Of a stretch of DNA of 64,000 nt, positions 1 through 9,401 are shown in pieces. A program made the translations under genes and the position numbers. Every line of letters starts with the position of its first letter. The first letter of the stretch is position 1. Origin of the DNA: Yersinia vastinensis (lineage in GTDB: Bacteria > Pseudomonadota > Gammaproteobacteria > Enterobacterales > Enterobacteriaceae); assembly GCF_902726565.1 (NCBI RefSeq), contig NZ_CACVAF010000004.1, positions 310,001 to 374,000 on the forward strand, read 5' to 3'. A model generated the notes under the pieces. That model did not search any database and was not told the DNA's origin. It saw only the letters and a list, made by a program, of their open reading frames with translations.

Positions 1-192
1 GATCTTTGTACTGGCTGTGATCTTTGCGTATCGCCTTGCCCAACAGACTGTATTGAGATGCTCCCGGTTGCTACTACCACTGCGAACTGGAAGTGGGATT
101 TGAGCACCATCCCGGTCAAAAACCTGCCCACGCAGTTAGTTGCTTCGCAGATGATCCCGGTGAAAATGATAGATGCGGAGCAACATGTTTAA
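1..192 (+). CDS. rsxB: RsxB, electron transport complex ferredoxin subunit (3' part)
   Basis: Open from base 1 to a TAA at 190-192; the 5' part lies outside the window. The 63 visible residues contain a ferredoxin-type cluster motif (C-x2-C-x2-C-x3-CP, in [14 protein letters not shown]) and end in DAEQHV. This matches the C-terminal end of RsxB/RnfB, the cytoplasm-facing iron-sulfur subunit of the membrane Rsx (Rnf) complex, which keeps SoxR reduced in E. coli and couples ferredoxin/NADH electron transfer to ion flow in other bacteria. The stop overlaps the likely rsxC start at 185, as expected for the rsxABCDGE operon. Confidence 0.93.
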   Translation, partial: DLCTGCDLCVSPCPTDCIEMLPVATTTANWKWDLSTIPVKNLPTQLVASQMIPVKMIDAEQHV

Positions 193-2251
193 GCTGTTTA
201 CTGCCCGTCAACACGATAACATCTGGGATTTCGACGGTGGCATTCATCCGCCGGAAATGAAGCTGCAATCAAGCACCGTCCCTATGCGTATCGCCTCTTT
301 GCCTGCACAAATGATCATTCCGTTGCAGCAACATCTTGGGCCTGAAGGTGAATTGTGTGTCAGAGCCGGTGAATACGTCTTAAAAGGACAACCTCTGACC
401 ATTGGCCGAGGTCGTACCGTGCCTGTGCATGCTCCAACATCCGGCACAATTACAGCAATAGCACCTCATACCACCGCACATCCTTCAGGTTTGGCGGAAC
501 TGTGCGTGCATATCGCTCCGGATGGGAAAGATCGCTGGCGCGAACAACAACCTTGGGCAAATTATCGACAATGGGACCGGAACGCACTGCTAGAGAGAAT
601 TCATCAAGCGGGGATTGCCGGTTTAGGTGGTGCAGGTTTTCCGACTGCCAGCAAATTACAAGGCGGTTTAAACAGCGTTACTACTCTCATTATCAATGCG
701 GCAGAGTGCGAGCCTTATATCACTGCCGATGATCGGTTGATGCAAGATCATGGCGAAGAGTTGGTGACTGGGATTCATATTTTAATGTACTTGCTCCAGC
801 CTCAGCAGGTACTGATAGGTATTGAAGATAATAAACCTGAAGCTATTGCTGCTCTGCAACTGGCGCTACGCGGTCATGATGACATCCAGTTGCGGGTGAT
901 TCCCACCAAGTACCCGTCAGGTGGAGCCAAGCAGCTCACCAAAATTCTGACGGGTAAAGAAGTGCCCTTCGGCAAGCATTCGTCATCCATTGGGGTGCTG
1001 ATGCACAATGTGGGGACAGCGGTAGCCATCAAACGAGCGGTTATTGATGATGAGCCTCTCATCGAGCGAGTCGTGACATTGACTGGCGATGCAATAACAA
1101 AACCGGGGAATTTCTGGGCCAGGATCGGCACCCCAGTCATACACTTATTGACCTTAGCTGGCTTTCAACCACAACCCCAACAAATGGTGATTATGGGGGG
1201 GCCTTTGATGGGCTTTACCCTGCCAAGTTTGGATGTTCCTATCGTTAAGATCAGTAACTGTATTTTAGCCCCGACAGAAACTGAGATGGGGTTGTCGGAG
1301 CCTGAACAAGCCTGCATTCGTTGTGGCTTATGCGTTGATGCCTGTCCGGCCGGTTTATTACCCCAGCAACTATACTGGTTCAGCCGGGGTGAAGAACATG
1401 AAAAGGCACGTAATCATAACTTGTTTGATTGTATTGAATGTGGTGCCTGCGCCTATGTCTGCCCAAGTAATATTCCTTTGGTGCAATACTATCGCCAGGA
1501 AAAAGCCGAAATTCGCGCGCTTGATCAGGAAAGCGCCCGCGCAGCTATTGCGAAAGCACGTTTTGAAGCCAAACAAGCTCGCCTAGAGCGGGAAAAATTA
1601 GCTCGTGAATTACGCCACAAGCAAGCCGCCGTCAAGCTGACGGAAGCCGACCAGCAAACAGTTGAAGCCGCGGTTAGCCGCTTGTCCCGTGAAGCAAAAA
1701 GCGCTGACTCAACGATTGCCGTCATTGCAGGGCAAACACCAGATAACAGTGAGGCCATTGCTGCCCGCCAAGCACGTAAAGCTCAAGCCAGAACTCTTCA
1801 GGCAGAAAAACAGGCCACAATGACCGCTGAAAATGCAGAGGTCATTGATCCACGCCAAGCTGCGGTGGCTGCCGCTATCGCCCGTGTCAAAGCCAAAAAA
1901 GCGGCACGCGTTACGGCTGAAACAGCCAAAAATGAAAGTCACGCGCCAGAAGAAGACCCGCGCAAAGCTGCGGTGGCTGCCGCTATCGCTCGTGTCAAAG
2001 CCAAAAAAGCGGCACACGTTACGGCTGAAACAGCCAAAAATGAAAGTCGCGCGCCAGAAGAAGACCCGCGCAAAGCTGCGGTGGCTGCCGCTATCGCTCG
2101 TGTCAAAGCCAAGAAAGCGGCACTCGTTACGGCTGAAACAGCCAAAAATGAAAGTCACGCGCCAGAAGAAGATCCGCGCAAAGCCGCGGTGGCTGCCGCT
2201 ATCGCCCGTGTCAAAGCCAAGAAAGCAGCACAAACAGTGAATCCGGATTAA
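185..2251 (+). CDS. rsxC: RsxC, electron transport complex NADH/FMN-binding subunit
   Basis: A 688-residue protein starting MFKLF at ATG 185, which overlaps the rsxB stop; an in-frame ATG at 173 is possible but would add four residues not seen in the family. The N-terminal two thirds are the RnfC core ([14 protein letters not shown] start, glycine-rich [15 protein letters not shown] nucleotide site). Two ferredoxin-type clusters follow near residues 375-440 ([12 protein letters not shown] and [12 protein letters not shown]). The C-terminal third is an Ala/Lys/Glu-rich, presumably helical tail that ends in four copies of a 36-residue unit ([20 protein letters not shown]...). In the Rsx/Rnf complex this peripheral subunit accepts NADH electrons. 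The tail is variable in enterobacteria. rsxD does not follow directly: an opposite-strand regulator intervenes. Confidence 0.96.
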   Translation: MFKLFTARQHDNIWDFDGGIHPPEMKLQSSTVPMRIASLPAQMIIPLQQHLGPEGELCVRAGEYVLKGQPLTIGRGRTVPVHAPTSGTITAIAPHTTAHPSGLAELCVHIAPDGKDRWREQQPWANYRQWDRNALLERIHQAGIAGLGGAGFPTASKLQGGLNSVTTLIINAAECEPYITADDRLMQDHGEELVTGIHILMYLLQPQQVLIGIEDNKPEAIAALQLALRGHDDIQLRVIPTKYPSGGAKQLTKILTGKEVPFGKHSSSIGVLMHNVGTAVAIKRAVIDDEPLIERVVTLTGDAITKPGNFWARIGTPVIHLLTLAGFQPQPQQMVIMGGPLMGFTLPSLDVPIVKISNCILAPTETEMGLSEPEQACIRCGLCVDACPAGLLPQQLYWFSRGEEHEKARNHNLFDCIECGACAYVCPSNIPLVQYYRQEKAEIRALDQESARAAIAKARFEAKQARLEREKLARELRHKQAAVKLTEADQQTVEAAVSRLSREAKSADSTIAVIAGQTPDNSEAIAARQARKAQARTLQAEKQATMTAENAEVIDPRQAAVAAAIARVKAKKAARVTAETAKNESHAPEEDPRKAAVAAAIARVKAKKAAHVTAETAKNESRAPEEDPRKAAVAAAIARVKAKKAALVTAETAKNESHAPEEDPRKAAVAAAIARVKAKKAAQTVNPD
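1849..2240 (+). repeat. 108-bp tandem repeats encoding the RsxC tail
   Basis: Four in-frame units beginning at about 1849, 1952, 2060 and 2168 encode DPR(K/Q)[16 protein letters not shown] followed by a linker [14 protein letters not shown]. The spacing of 108 bp is exact between the middle copies, and the nucleotide sequence is nearly identical, which suggests recent duplication. The last unit lacks the linker. The copy number is likely to vary between strains. Confidence 0.9.
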
Positions 2252-2272
2252 GGTATCACTGCACAAAGACTG

Positions 2273-2312
2273 AATTGACGCCCTACGTTTTTATAACAAC
2301 AAGGCGTCAATT
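2273..2312. terminator. Hairpin between rsxC and the convergent regulator
   Basis: Inverted repeat AATTGACGCC (2273-2282) / GGCGTCAATT (2303-2312) with a 20-base loop that contains a T-run. It lies 22 bases after the rsxC stop and overlaps the last codons of the opposite-strand regulator. Probably a weak bidirectional terminator; no T-run follows the stem. Confidence 0.4.
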
Positions 2313-3194
2313 TACGGCCATAAGATAATGATAGACGGAGGAAATATCACGCATTTTAGATTCAGCATGACAACCATCAACTTCAATCACCTCCATCTCT
2401 AAACCACCACCAAATTCATCTCTTAACTTCGGCAATACTTCGTTGTACAAATAGATAGAAAACTTCACGCACTCTTTGGCACTCCCTTGATGAGAGATAG
2501 ACAAAAACTCACCCGCCGGTATAGAAATATGGTCTATCTCGCGGTGCCCCTGAATTTCGTGCCTTTTCTCTTTATCGATCGCCGTCGAATAATAGACTCT
2601 GTTCTGCCCTTGTAAACTCTCCTTGGCAGAAAACAAGGAATAGATCCTCTGGCATGAGAAGTTAACTTCTTTAAAGAAATCGAGCAAAATCTCATCTTTC
2701 ATGGCCATGCAGGATGAATGCTTGCCACTACAATGGTTGTGCTCATCAAAATCCAATTGCCGAGTGAAGCCCACCAGCTCTTTCTCTGGTAAGGTTATCC
2801 TTTTGATTTCTGGTGTATAATTTTCACAGAAACCAAAACGTGGAATCATACCTTGTACATCCCAATGCTCCATTTGGCGAAAGCTGTTTGGCGTGACACC
2901 AAAACGCTTCTTAAACGTACGAGTAAAAGTCTGTTGTGAATCAAAACCCAACTCATCAGAGATTTCTATGATTGGCCGTCGTGAAATACGCAAAGCCACT
3001 GCCGCACGAGTCAGCACCCGCCCGCGGATATAGGAGGCTAATTGTAACCCAACAATACTTTTAAACTTTCGTTGCAAATGCCATTTTGAATATCCTGAAA
3101 TCTTCGCCACATCATCCAATGTCGGCCTCTTTTCTAAATTGATTTCAATCCACTCAATTAATTCTTCTATAAATAATATGTCTTCATTTATCAT
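2307..3194 (-). CDS. Rob-like AraC-family transcriptional regulator with GyrI-like C-terminal domain
   Basis: A 295-residue protein. Residues about 5-105 form an AraC/XylS DNA-binding domain with two helix-turn-helices; the stretches GYSKWHLQRKFK and FDSQQTFTRTFKKRFGVTPNSFR are very close to Rob, MarA and SoxS of E. coli. Residues about 125-290 look like the GyrI-like effector-binding domain that Rob also carries. The total length matches Rob (289). MarA/SoxS/Rob proteins bind marbox sites and raise efflux, superoxide and solvent resistance. The gene lies antiparallel between rsxC and rsxD, genes that are contiguous in E. coli; since Rsx controls SoxR oxidation, a link to redox stress is tempting but is only inference. 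It could be the species' Rob or a paralogue. Confidence 0.85.
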   Translation of the reverse strand: MINEDILFIEELIEWIEINLEKRPTLDDVAKISGYSKWHLQRKFKSIVGLQLASYIRGRVLTRAAVALRISRRPIIEISDELGFDSQQTFTRTFKKRFGVTPNSFRQMEHWDVQGMIPRFGFCENYTPEIKRITLPEKELVGFTRQLDFDEHNHCSGKHSSCMAMKDEILLDFFKEVNFSCQRIYSLFSAKESLQGQNRVYYSTAIDKEKRHEIQGHREIDHISIPAGEFLSISHQGSAKECVKFSIYLYNEVLPKLRDEFGGGLEMEVIEVDGCHAESKMRDISSVYHYLMAVN

Positions 3195-3685
3195 TGTATT
3201 GTTCTTTAAATATATAATTACACTGCATACTACATTAATCTATCATTATGCCAACGCTTTTCTCAAATCTAAATTTTAACGTTAAGATATCGTTAATTTA
3301 CAGTTGGTTACTAAAGAATCCTCCTATAGAAAACGCTTCTTAAACAGACAATTTTAGCTATCTTTCTGATACTCAAGCCTAATTATCTCGCTGGATTAAC
3401 CCGTTCATCACTCTATTTCTTTGTTACTATTACGATATAAATTGCAAGCCTATTCTTTGGCTCACTAGGCATATTAAACAGGGCTATTTACTGAACATCA
3501 CAGTTTATGAAGAATAATAACCCTATGATTAAGGCGTATTACACTTTGTCTGAATAGGGTAGAATGCGGCACCAATATTATTCCCCCTGACGGCTGAGTG
3601 TATTGACGCCCGCAAGTACTGACTTGCCCGCGCGACGCCTGCGTTTGAGAACCCTGTTAAGCATTCGACATATGGTTGCAATTTC
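3195..3685. other. Intergenic region between the Rob-like gene and rsxD
   Basis: 491 bases with no supported gene. It must hold the promoter of the minus-strand regulator (AT-rich part around 3195-3330) and probably a promoter for rsxDGE-nth, because the antiparallel gene separates these from rsxC. A poor sigma70-like pair (TTACAC at 3539, TAGAAT at 3560, 15-base spacer) is visible. ATTGACGCCC at 3602-3611 repeats the sequence found just after rsxC at 2274-2283. A small hairpin GCAAGT/ACTTGC lies at 3612-3627. Confidence 0.5.
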
Positions 3686-4780
3686 ATGAAATTCAGGCCC
3701 ACAACTCCGATCCAGAACAAAGGGTTGCAGATAGCCAGTTCCCCTTTTACGCATAATCAACGAAGTACCCGCAATATTATGCTGTTGGTAATTTTGGCTT
3801 GTATTCCGGGCATCATCGCCCAGACCTACTTCTTTGGTTATGGCAGCCTGATTCAGGTTGCGCTGGCCATGGTTACCGCTTTGCTGGCCGAAGGTGCGGT
3901 CTTGCAATTACGCAAGCAACCGGTATTAACCCGGCTGCAAGACAATTCTGCTCTGCTCACCGGCCTGCTGCTAGGGATAAGCCTGCCACCGTTGGCCCCT
4001 TGGTGGATGATTGTATTGGGTACATTGTTTGCTATTGTCATTGCCAAGCAACTCTACGGTGGTTTGGGGCAAAATCCCTTTAACCCCGCCATGGTGGGTT
4101 ATGTGGTGTTGCTGATTTCATTCCCGGTGCAAATGACCAGTTGGTTACCACCGCTGCCCTTACAAGGTACGCCAGTCGGATTTCATGACAGCCTATTAAC
4201 CATTTTCACCGGTTTTACCCACAGCGGCGCCGATATTCATCAACTGCAGATGGGGGTTGATGGTATTAGCCAAGCCACGCCCCTCGACCATTTTAAAACG
4301 GCGCTACGCGTCCAGCCCGCTGAACATATTTTGCAACAGCCCCTCTTTGGTGGTGCCTTGGCGGGGATTGGCTGGCAATGGGTTAACATTGGTTTTCTGG
4401 TGGGCGGCCTGTTCCTGTTGTGGCGTAAAGCCATTCATTGGCATATTCCCGTCAGTTTTCTGCTGGCGTTAAGTACTTGCGCCGCGATCAGTTGGCTGAT
4501 TTCTCCGCAAAGCTTCGCCCCACCGATGCTACATCTATTTTCCGGGGCGACCATGCTGGGGGCGTTCTTCATTGCTACCGACCCAGTCAGCGCATCGACG
4601 ACACCGCGTGGCCGTCTGATTTTCGGTGCACTGATTGGTATTCTGGTGTGGTTAATTCGTGTGTACGGCGGTTATCCTGATGGGGTGGCTTTTGCTGTGC
4701 TGTTAGCCAACATCACTGTTCCGCTGATTGATCACTATACCCAACCACGGGTCTATGGCCATCATCGCGGGCATAAATAA
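3686..4780 (+). CDS. rsxD: RsxD, electron transport complex membrane subunit
   Basis: A 364-residue polytopic inner-membrane protein of the NqrB/RnfD family. It contains the family's conserved stretches [24 protein letters not shown] (about 80-105), [16 protein letters not shown] (about 115-130) and the FMN-attachment region [16 protein letters not shown] near the C-terminus, where a Thr in RnfD proteins carries covalent FMN. The ATG at 3686 gives about a dozen residues more than E. coli RsxD; a TTG at 3725, just after AAAGG, would give the shorter form. rsxG follows after 9 bases with a good ribosome site. Confidence 0.95.
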   Translation: MKFRPTTPIQNKGLQIASSPFTHNQRSTRNIMLLVILACIPGIIAQTYFFGYGSLIQVALAMVTALLAEGAVLQLRKQPVLTRLQDNSALLTGLLLGISLPPLAPWWMIVLGTLFAIVIAKQLYGGLGQNPFNPAMVGYVVLLISFPVQMTSWLPPLPLQGTPVGFHDSLLTIFTGFTHSGADIHQLQMGVDGISQATPLDHFKTALRVQPAEHILQQPLFGGALAGIGWQWVNIGFLVGGLFLLWRKAIHWHIPVSFLLALSTCAAISWLISPQSFAPPMLHLFSGATMLGAFFIATDPVSASTTPRGRLIFGALIGILVWLIRVYGGYPDGVAFAVLLANITVPLIDHYTQPRVYGHHRGHK

Positions 4781-4789
4781 GGAGCCGTT

Positions 4790-5419
4790 ATGCTAAACAC
4801 TATGAAGCGTCACGGCATCACTTTGGCCCTGTTTGCCGCCGGTGCCACTGGGTTAACCGCCGTCGTTAACTCTCTGACCGAAACAACCATTGCTCATCAG
4901 GCCGCACTACAACAAAAAGTGTTGTTCGATCAGGTTGTTCCGGCTGAAATTTATGACAATGATATGCAAGCAGAGTGTTACGTTGTCACTGATACAGCAC
5001 TGGGTAATGATGCCCCCCACCGTGTCTATTTGGCACGCAAAGCGGGTCAACCCGTGGCTGCCGCCATTGAAACCACGGCGCCAGATGGTTATTCCGGTGC
5101 AATCCAACTCTTGGTTGGAGCAGACTTTCACGGTAACGTACTGGGCAGTCGAGTGATAGAACATCATGAAACCCCAGGTCTTGGTGATAAAATTGATATC
5201 CGTATTTCTGACTGGATAGCGCATTTCAGCGGGCAACATGTTGCAGGCGAGCAAGATACGCGCTGGGCAGTGAAAAAAGATGGCGGAGCGTTTGATCAAT
5301 TTACCGGCGCGACCATCACACCACGAGCCGTTGTACGTGCGGTGAAAAATACCGCACTGTATCTGGAAACCTTGCCGGCAAAACTCGATAACTTGCCTGT
5401 TTGTGGAGAGAGTCAATGA
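4790..5419 (+). CDS. rsxG: RsxG, electron transport complex FMN-binding subunit
   Basis: A 209-residue protein with one N-terminal membrane anchor (about residues 10-28) and a periplasmic FMN-binding domain. The motif (S/T)GATxT, here [12 protein letters not shown] near residue 175, is where NqrC/RnfG proteins carry phosphoester-linked FMN on a threonine. ETPGLGDKI near residue 125 is also a family signature. A ribosome site AAGGAG precedes the ATG by seven bases. The TGA overlaps the rsxE start (ATGA), so the two are translationally coupled. Confidence 0.95.
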   Translation: MLNTMKRHGITLALFAAGATGLTAVVNSLTETTIAHQAALQQKVLFDQVVPAEIYDNDMQAECYVVTDTALGNDAPHRVYLARKAGQPVAAAIETTAPDGYSGAIQLLVGADFHGNVLGSRVIEHHETPGLGDKIDIRISDWIAHFSGQHVAGEQDTRWAVKKDGGAFDQFTGATITPRAVVRAVKNTALYLETLPAKLDNLPVCGESQ

Positions 5420-6114
5420 GTGAAGCAAAAGATCTGATCGTTCAAGGACTGTGGAAAAATAACTCAGCGTTAGTGCAACTGCTGGGCCTCTGCCCACTGC
5501 TGGCGGTTTCCTCCACTGCCACCAATGCGCTGGGCTTAGGTTTGGCCACAACCTTGGTTTTGGTCTGTACCAATACCGCGGTATCAGCCCTACGCCGCTG
5601 GGTACCCAACGAAATTCGCATCCCGATTTACGTGATGATCATTGCATCAGTGGTCAGTACCGTGCAAATGCTGATTAATGCCTATGCCTTTGGTTTATAT
5701 CAGTCGCTAGGGATATTCATTCCATTAATTGTGACCAACTGTATTGTCATTGGCCGGGCAGAAGCCTATGCCGCAAAAAATCCGGTGGGGTTATCCGCTC
5801 TGGATGGTTTATCCATGGGGCTAGGGGCTACTTGCGCTTTGTTTGTTCTGGGTTCACTGCGCGAAATTTTGGGCAACGGCACCCTGTTTGATGGCGCAGA
5901 TATGCTGCTGGGTAACTGGGCTAAAGTGCTACGTATTGAAGTCTTACATCTGGACACCCCATTCCTATTGGCGATGCTGCCACCGGGGGCTTTTATCGGT
6001 TTGGGATTATTGCTGGCCGGTAAATATGTCATTGACGAAAAAATGAAAGCGCGTAAAGCCAGAACACTGTCCGCGGCACCACAAACTCAGGATATCTCGG
6101 CCGGGAAAGCCTAA
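5416..6114 (+). CDS. rsxE: RsxE, electron transport complex membrane subunit
   Basis: A 232-residue integral membrane protein of the NqrD/RnfE family with about six transmembrane segments. It has the family signatures [17 protein letters not shown] near the N-terminus and [18 protein letters not shown] in the middle. The ATG overlaps the rsxG stop by four bases (ATGA), and the TAA overlaps the nth start by one base. It is the last rsx gene. An in-frame TTG at 5401 would lengthen it but lies inside rsxG and is unlikely. Confidence 0.95.
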   Translation: MSEAKDLIVQGLWKNNSALVQLLGLCPLLAVSSTATNALGLGLATTLVLVCTNTAVSALRRWVPNEIRIPIYVMIIASVVSTVQMLINAYAFGLYQSLGIFIPLIVTNCIVIGRAEAYAAKNPVGLSALDGLSMGLGATCALFVLGSLREILGNGTLFDGADMLLGNWAKVLRIEVLHLDTPFLLAMLPPGAFIGLGLLLAGKYVIDEKMKARKARTLSAAPQTQDISAGKA

Positions 6115-6755
6115 TGAATAAAGAAAAACGTATCGCTATATTGACTCGTTTGCGCGATAACAACCCGCATCCAACCACTGAATTGGTCTATAACACCCCT
6201 TTTGAGCTGCTGATTTCCGTGCTGCTTTCTGCTCAGGCCACAGACGTCAGTGTCAATAAAGCCACCGCCAAACTCTATCCGGTGGCTAACACGCCTCAAG
6301 CTATGCTGGATTTGGGCGTTGATGGCCTAAAGTCATACATTAAAACTATCGGCCTATTTAATACTAAGGCCGAAAACGTGATTAAAACATGCCGTATTTT
6401 GCTGGAAAAACATCACGGTGAGGTCCCCGAAGATCGCGCCGCACTGGAGGCATTACCCGGCGTGGGTCGCAAAACTGCAAATGTCGTATTGAACACCGCC
6501 TTTGGTTGGCCGACCATCGCGGTTGATACCCATATATTTCGTGTTTGTAATCGTACCGGCTTTGCCCCTGGCAGCAATGTTGATCAAGTTGAAGCCAAAC
6601 TGCTCAAAGTGGTTCCCGCTGAGTTTAAACTGGATTGCCATCACTGGCTGATTCTTCATGGACGCTATACCTGTATTGCCCGTAAACCACGCTGTGGCTC
6701 CTGCATTATTGAAGATTTGTGTGAGTTTAAAGAGAAAGTTTACCCGGAACATTAA
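6114..6755 (+). CDS. nth: Endonuclease III, DNA glycosylase/AP lyase
   Basis: A 213-residue base-excision repair enzyme that removes oxidised pyrimidines and cleaves at abasic sites. Colinear with E. coli Nth (211 residues): helix-hairpin-helix LPGVGRKTANVV (about 114-125) with catalytic Lys120, catalytic Asp138 in AVDTHIFRV, and a C-terminal [4Fe-4S] site C-x6-C-x2-C-x5-C (CIARKPRCGSCIIEDLC). Its ATG overlaps the rsxE stop, which makes it the distal gene of the rsx operon as in E. coli. A terminator hairpin follows. Confidence 0.98.
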   Translation: MNKEKRIAILTRLRDNNPHPTTELVYNTPFELLISVLLSAQATDVSVNKATAKLYPVANTPQAMLDLGVDGLKSYIKTIGLFNTKAENVIKTCRILLEKHHGEVPEDRAALEALPGVGRKTANVVLNTAFGWPTIAVDTHIFRVCNRTGFAPGSNVDQVEAKLLKVVPAEFKLDCHHWLILHGRYTCIARKPRCGSCIIEDLCEFKEKVYPEH

Positions 6756-6763
6756 TTGACTGG

Positions 6764-6788
6764 CCCGGCTTTCTGAGCCGGGTTTGTT
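6764..6788 (+). terminator. Rho-independent terminator after nth
   Basis: CCCGGCT (6764-6770) / AGCCGGG (6776-6782) with a five-base loop, followed by TTTGTT. It closes the rsxDGE-nth transcript. Confidence 0.8.
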
Positions 6789-6933
6789 CGTGATAGCTCC
6801 CCTCTATGCCGCGATTACCGTATTCGATTAGACGCTTCAACCTCGCCCCACTAGACTTGCAACAAAACAGATTCAAGCGGTTAACCTTATGTTTCCTGCC
6901 TGAAACAAAAATAACACCTGCGGCGTACCTATC

Positions 6934-9255
6934 ATGAAATTTAAATCAGCAATAAAACCCTATACCGGCGCTGCCGGTGGCTGGGGTTCTCTCGAAGCTA
7001 CCACTCGCTTTGTACTGGACAGTAAGCAAGCGTTAAAAAATATTCGCAACTTATTGCGCGTCAATCAGGTTAAAGGTTTTGATTGCCCTGGGTGCGCTTG
7101 GGGTGACGATAATCACAGTACCTTCAGCTTTTGTGAAAATGGTGCAAAAGCAGTTAGTTGGGAAGCCACGCGCAAAGCAGTGGAACCGCAATTTTTTGCT
7201 GAACACACCCTCGCCACCTTGCGCCAACAAAGTGACTATTTTCTTGAGTATCAAGGGCGAATCACTCATCCAATGCGCTATAACCCACAAACTGACCGCT
7301 ATCAACCGGTCAGTTGGGAAAGCGCGCTGGCGTTAATTGCTCAACATATTAATGGCCTAGATAGCCCTAATCAGTTGGAACTGTATACCTCGGGCCGTGC
7401 CAGTAATGAGGCCTCCTACCTTTATCAACTCTTTGGCCGCATGTTAGGCACTAATAACTTCCCTGATTGCTCAAATATGTGCCATGAAGCCAGTGGTACT
7501 GGGCTGAAACAGAGTATTGGGGTCGGCAAAGGCACCATCCGCATGCAGGATTTTGAACGAGCTGATGCCATTTTTGTTTTCGGGCAAAATCCGGGGACCA
7601 ATCATCCGCGAATGTTACACAGCCTGCGCCATGCCAAAGATCGTGGGGCGCGAATTGTCAGCTTTAATACTTTGCGCGAGCGCGGATTAGAACGTTTCGC
7701 CGATCCACAAAATCCGATTGAGATGTTAACGCCAAAATCCTCGCCTATTAGCTCGGCCTATTTCCAGCCCAATCTGGGCGGTGATATGGCGGCAGTACGC
7801 GGCATGGTGAAGGCGCTACTGGAAGCTCACCGTGAACAATTGGCGCGGGGAGATAGCGGTTTGTTTGATCACGCCTTTATTACTGCGCATACCCAAGGAA
7901 TCAACGACTATTTAGCCGCAGTCGACAACACCTCATGGCAACAAATTACGCAGCAATCGGGCCTGAGCGAGGAACAAATACGTCACGCGGCTGATATTTA
8001 TCAGCACGCCGAGCGCGTCATCCTAACGTGGGCTATGGGGATTACGCAGCATAAACACTCGGTGATAACTGTTCGTGAACTGGCCAATCTACAACTGCTG
8101 TTTGGTCAGCTCGGCAAACCCGGCGCGGGTTTATGCCCGGTTCGCGGTCACAGTAATGTACAGGGCAACCGCACCATGGGGATTGATGAGAAACCCTCGG
8201 CGGCAATGCTGGCACGCTTGGGTCACCATTTTGGTTTTGAGCCACCTCAAGATGCAGGTCACAATACGGTAGAAGCGCTGGAAGCCATGCTCCGCGGTGA
8301 AGTCAAAGTGCTGATAGCCTTAGGGGGAAATCTGGCCGCCGCAGCCCCAGATACCGAACGAACAGCACAAGCACTACGCTGTTGCGATCTGACTGTGCAT
8401 ATCAGCACCAAACTGAACCGCAGCCATCTGATTACTGGCGCTGACGCCTTGATTTTACCGACATTGGGCCGCACGGAGCGTGATATGCAAGCCACCGGTT
8501 CACAATTTATTACCGTGGAAGACTCTTTCAGCATGGTGCATGCCTCAGAAGGTGTAGGCAAACCGCTGGCAGACACGCAACATTCAGAAACCGCCATTGT
8601 TTGCGGTATCGCCCAGGCTGTTTTTGCTAATAAACCGGCTCAGGGAAAAGCTCTGGATTGGCTTGCCTTAGCTGATGATTACAATCTCATTCGTGATCAT
8701 ATTGCGGCGACCCTCCCCGGCTTTGATGACTTTAATGCACGCTGCGAGCAACCCGGCGGCTTCTATTTAGGAAGTGCTGCCGCTGACCTGCAATTTGCGA
8801 CACCAAGTGGTAAGGCCGAGTTTTGTGCTTCCGCATTACCGGAGAGTTTGTTCCCGCACATTGCCGGAAAGCAAGTTCCCTTTGTGCTGCAAACTTTACG
8901 TTCTCACGACCAATACAACACTACGATTTATGGTCTTGATGACCGCTATCGTGGCGTTTATGGTCAACGGGAAGTGTTGTTTATTAATCCACAAGACTTA
9001 GCCGAATTGGCGTTAGAAGATGGCGAACTGGTCGAGATTGAAACGTTGTGGAATGACGGCATTACCCGAAAAGTCAGTGGGTTCAAGTTAGTCAGCTATG
9101 ATATTCCGCGCGGTAATCTTGCCGCCTATTACCCTGAAACTAACCCACTGGTGCCCTTATCCAGCTTTGGTGATCAAACCCACACCCCAACATCAAAATC
9201 AGTGCCTGTCGCCGTGCGACGTTGCCAGCAACCGCAATCATTGCGTATTGCCTGA
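6934..9255 (+). CDS. YdeP/FdhF-family molybdopterin oxidoreductase
   Basis: A 773-residue protein, close in length and sequence to E. coli YdeP (759). It begins with the family stretch YTGAAGGWGSLE and has a short CPGCAW cysteine pair near residue 52. It then follows the formate dehydrogenase H-like molybdopterin fold: YTSGRASNEASYLYQLF, PDCSNMCHEASG, GQNPGTNHPRM, GHSNVQGNRTMG, and a C-terminal dinucleotide-binding domain with RSHDQYNTTIYGLDDRYRG. The four-cysteine [4Fe-4S] motif of respiratory formate dehydrogenases is not complete. No Tat signal is visible, so a cytoplasmic enzyme is likely. The substrate is unknown; YdeP has been tied to acid resistance in E. coli. It appears monocistronic; the ribosome site is weak. 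Confidence 0.9.
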   Translation: MKFKSAIKPYTGAAGGWGSLEATTRFVLDSKQALKNIRNLLRVNQVKGFDCPGCAWGDDNHSTFSFCENGAKAVSWEATRKAVEPQFFAEHTLATLRQQSDYFLEYQGRITHPMRYNPQTDRYQPVSWESALALIAQHINGLDSPNQLELYTSGRASNEASYLYQLFGRMLGTNNFPDCSNMCHEASGTGLKQSIGVGKGTIRMQDFERADAIFVFGQNPGTNHPRMLHSLRHAKDRGARIVSFNTLRERGLERFADPQNPIEMLTPKSSPISSAYFQPNLGGDMAAVRGMVKALLEAHREQLARGDSGLFDHAFITAHTQGINDYLAAVDNTSWQQITQQSGLSEEQIRHAADIYQHAERVILTWAMGITQHKHSVITVRELANLQLLFGQLGKPGAGLCPVRGHSNVQGNRTMGIDEKPSAAMLARLGHHFGFEPPQDAGHNTVEALEAMLRGEVKVLIALGGNLAAAAPDTERTAQALRCCDLTVHISTKLNRSHLITGADALILPTLGRTERDMQATGSQFITVEDSFSMVHASEGVGKPLADTQHSETAIVCGIAQAVFANKPAQGKALDWLALADDYNLIRDHIAATLPGFDDFNARCEQPGGFYLGSAAADLQFATPSGKAEFCASALPESLFPHIAGKQVPFVLQTLRSHDQYNTTIYGLDDRYRGVYGQREVLFINPQDLAELALEDGELVEIETLWNDGITRKVSGFKLVSYDIPRGNLAAYYPETNPLVPLSSFGDQTHTPTSKSVPVAVRRCQQPQSLRIA

Positions 9256-9401
9256 ATGCAATCGATGAAGGGCAATGGATATGCCCACGTCTTTCTCAGG
9301 GAATTGCTCGCCAAGGTGATATGCTGCTTGCCCGATGGGGCTGATTCGCGTAAAACTGTCAGCCGGATTAATCCCTCTCACTACACCATTCACTGGACGA
9401 T

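Noticed and set aside
1709-2266. 185-codon minus-strand frame opposite rsxC
   Set aside because: Caused by the repeated Ala/Lys codons of the rsxC tail; no start signal or family match.
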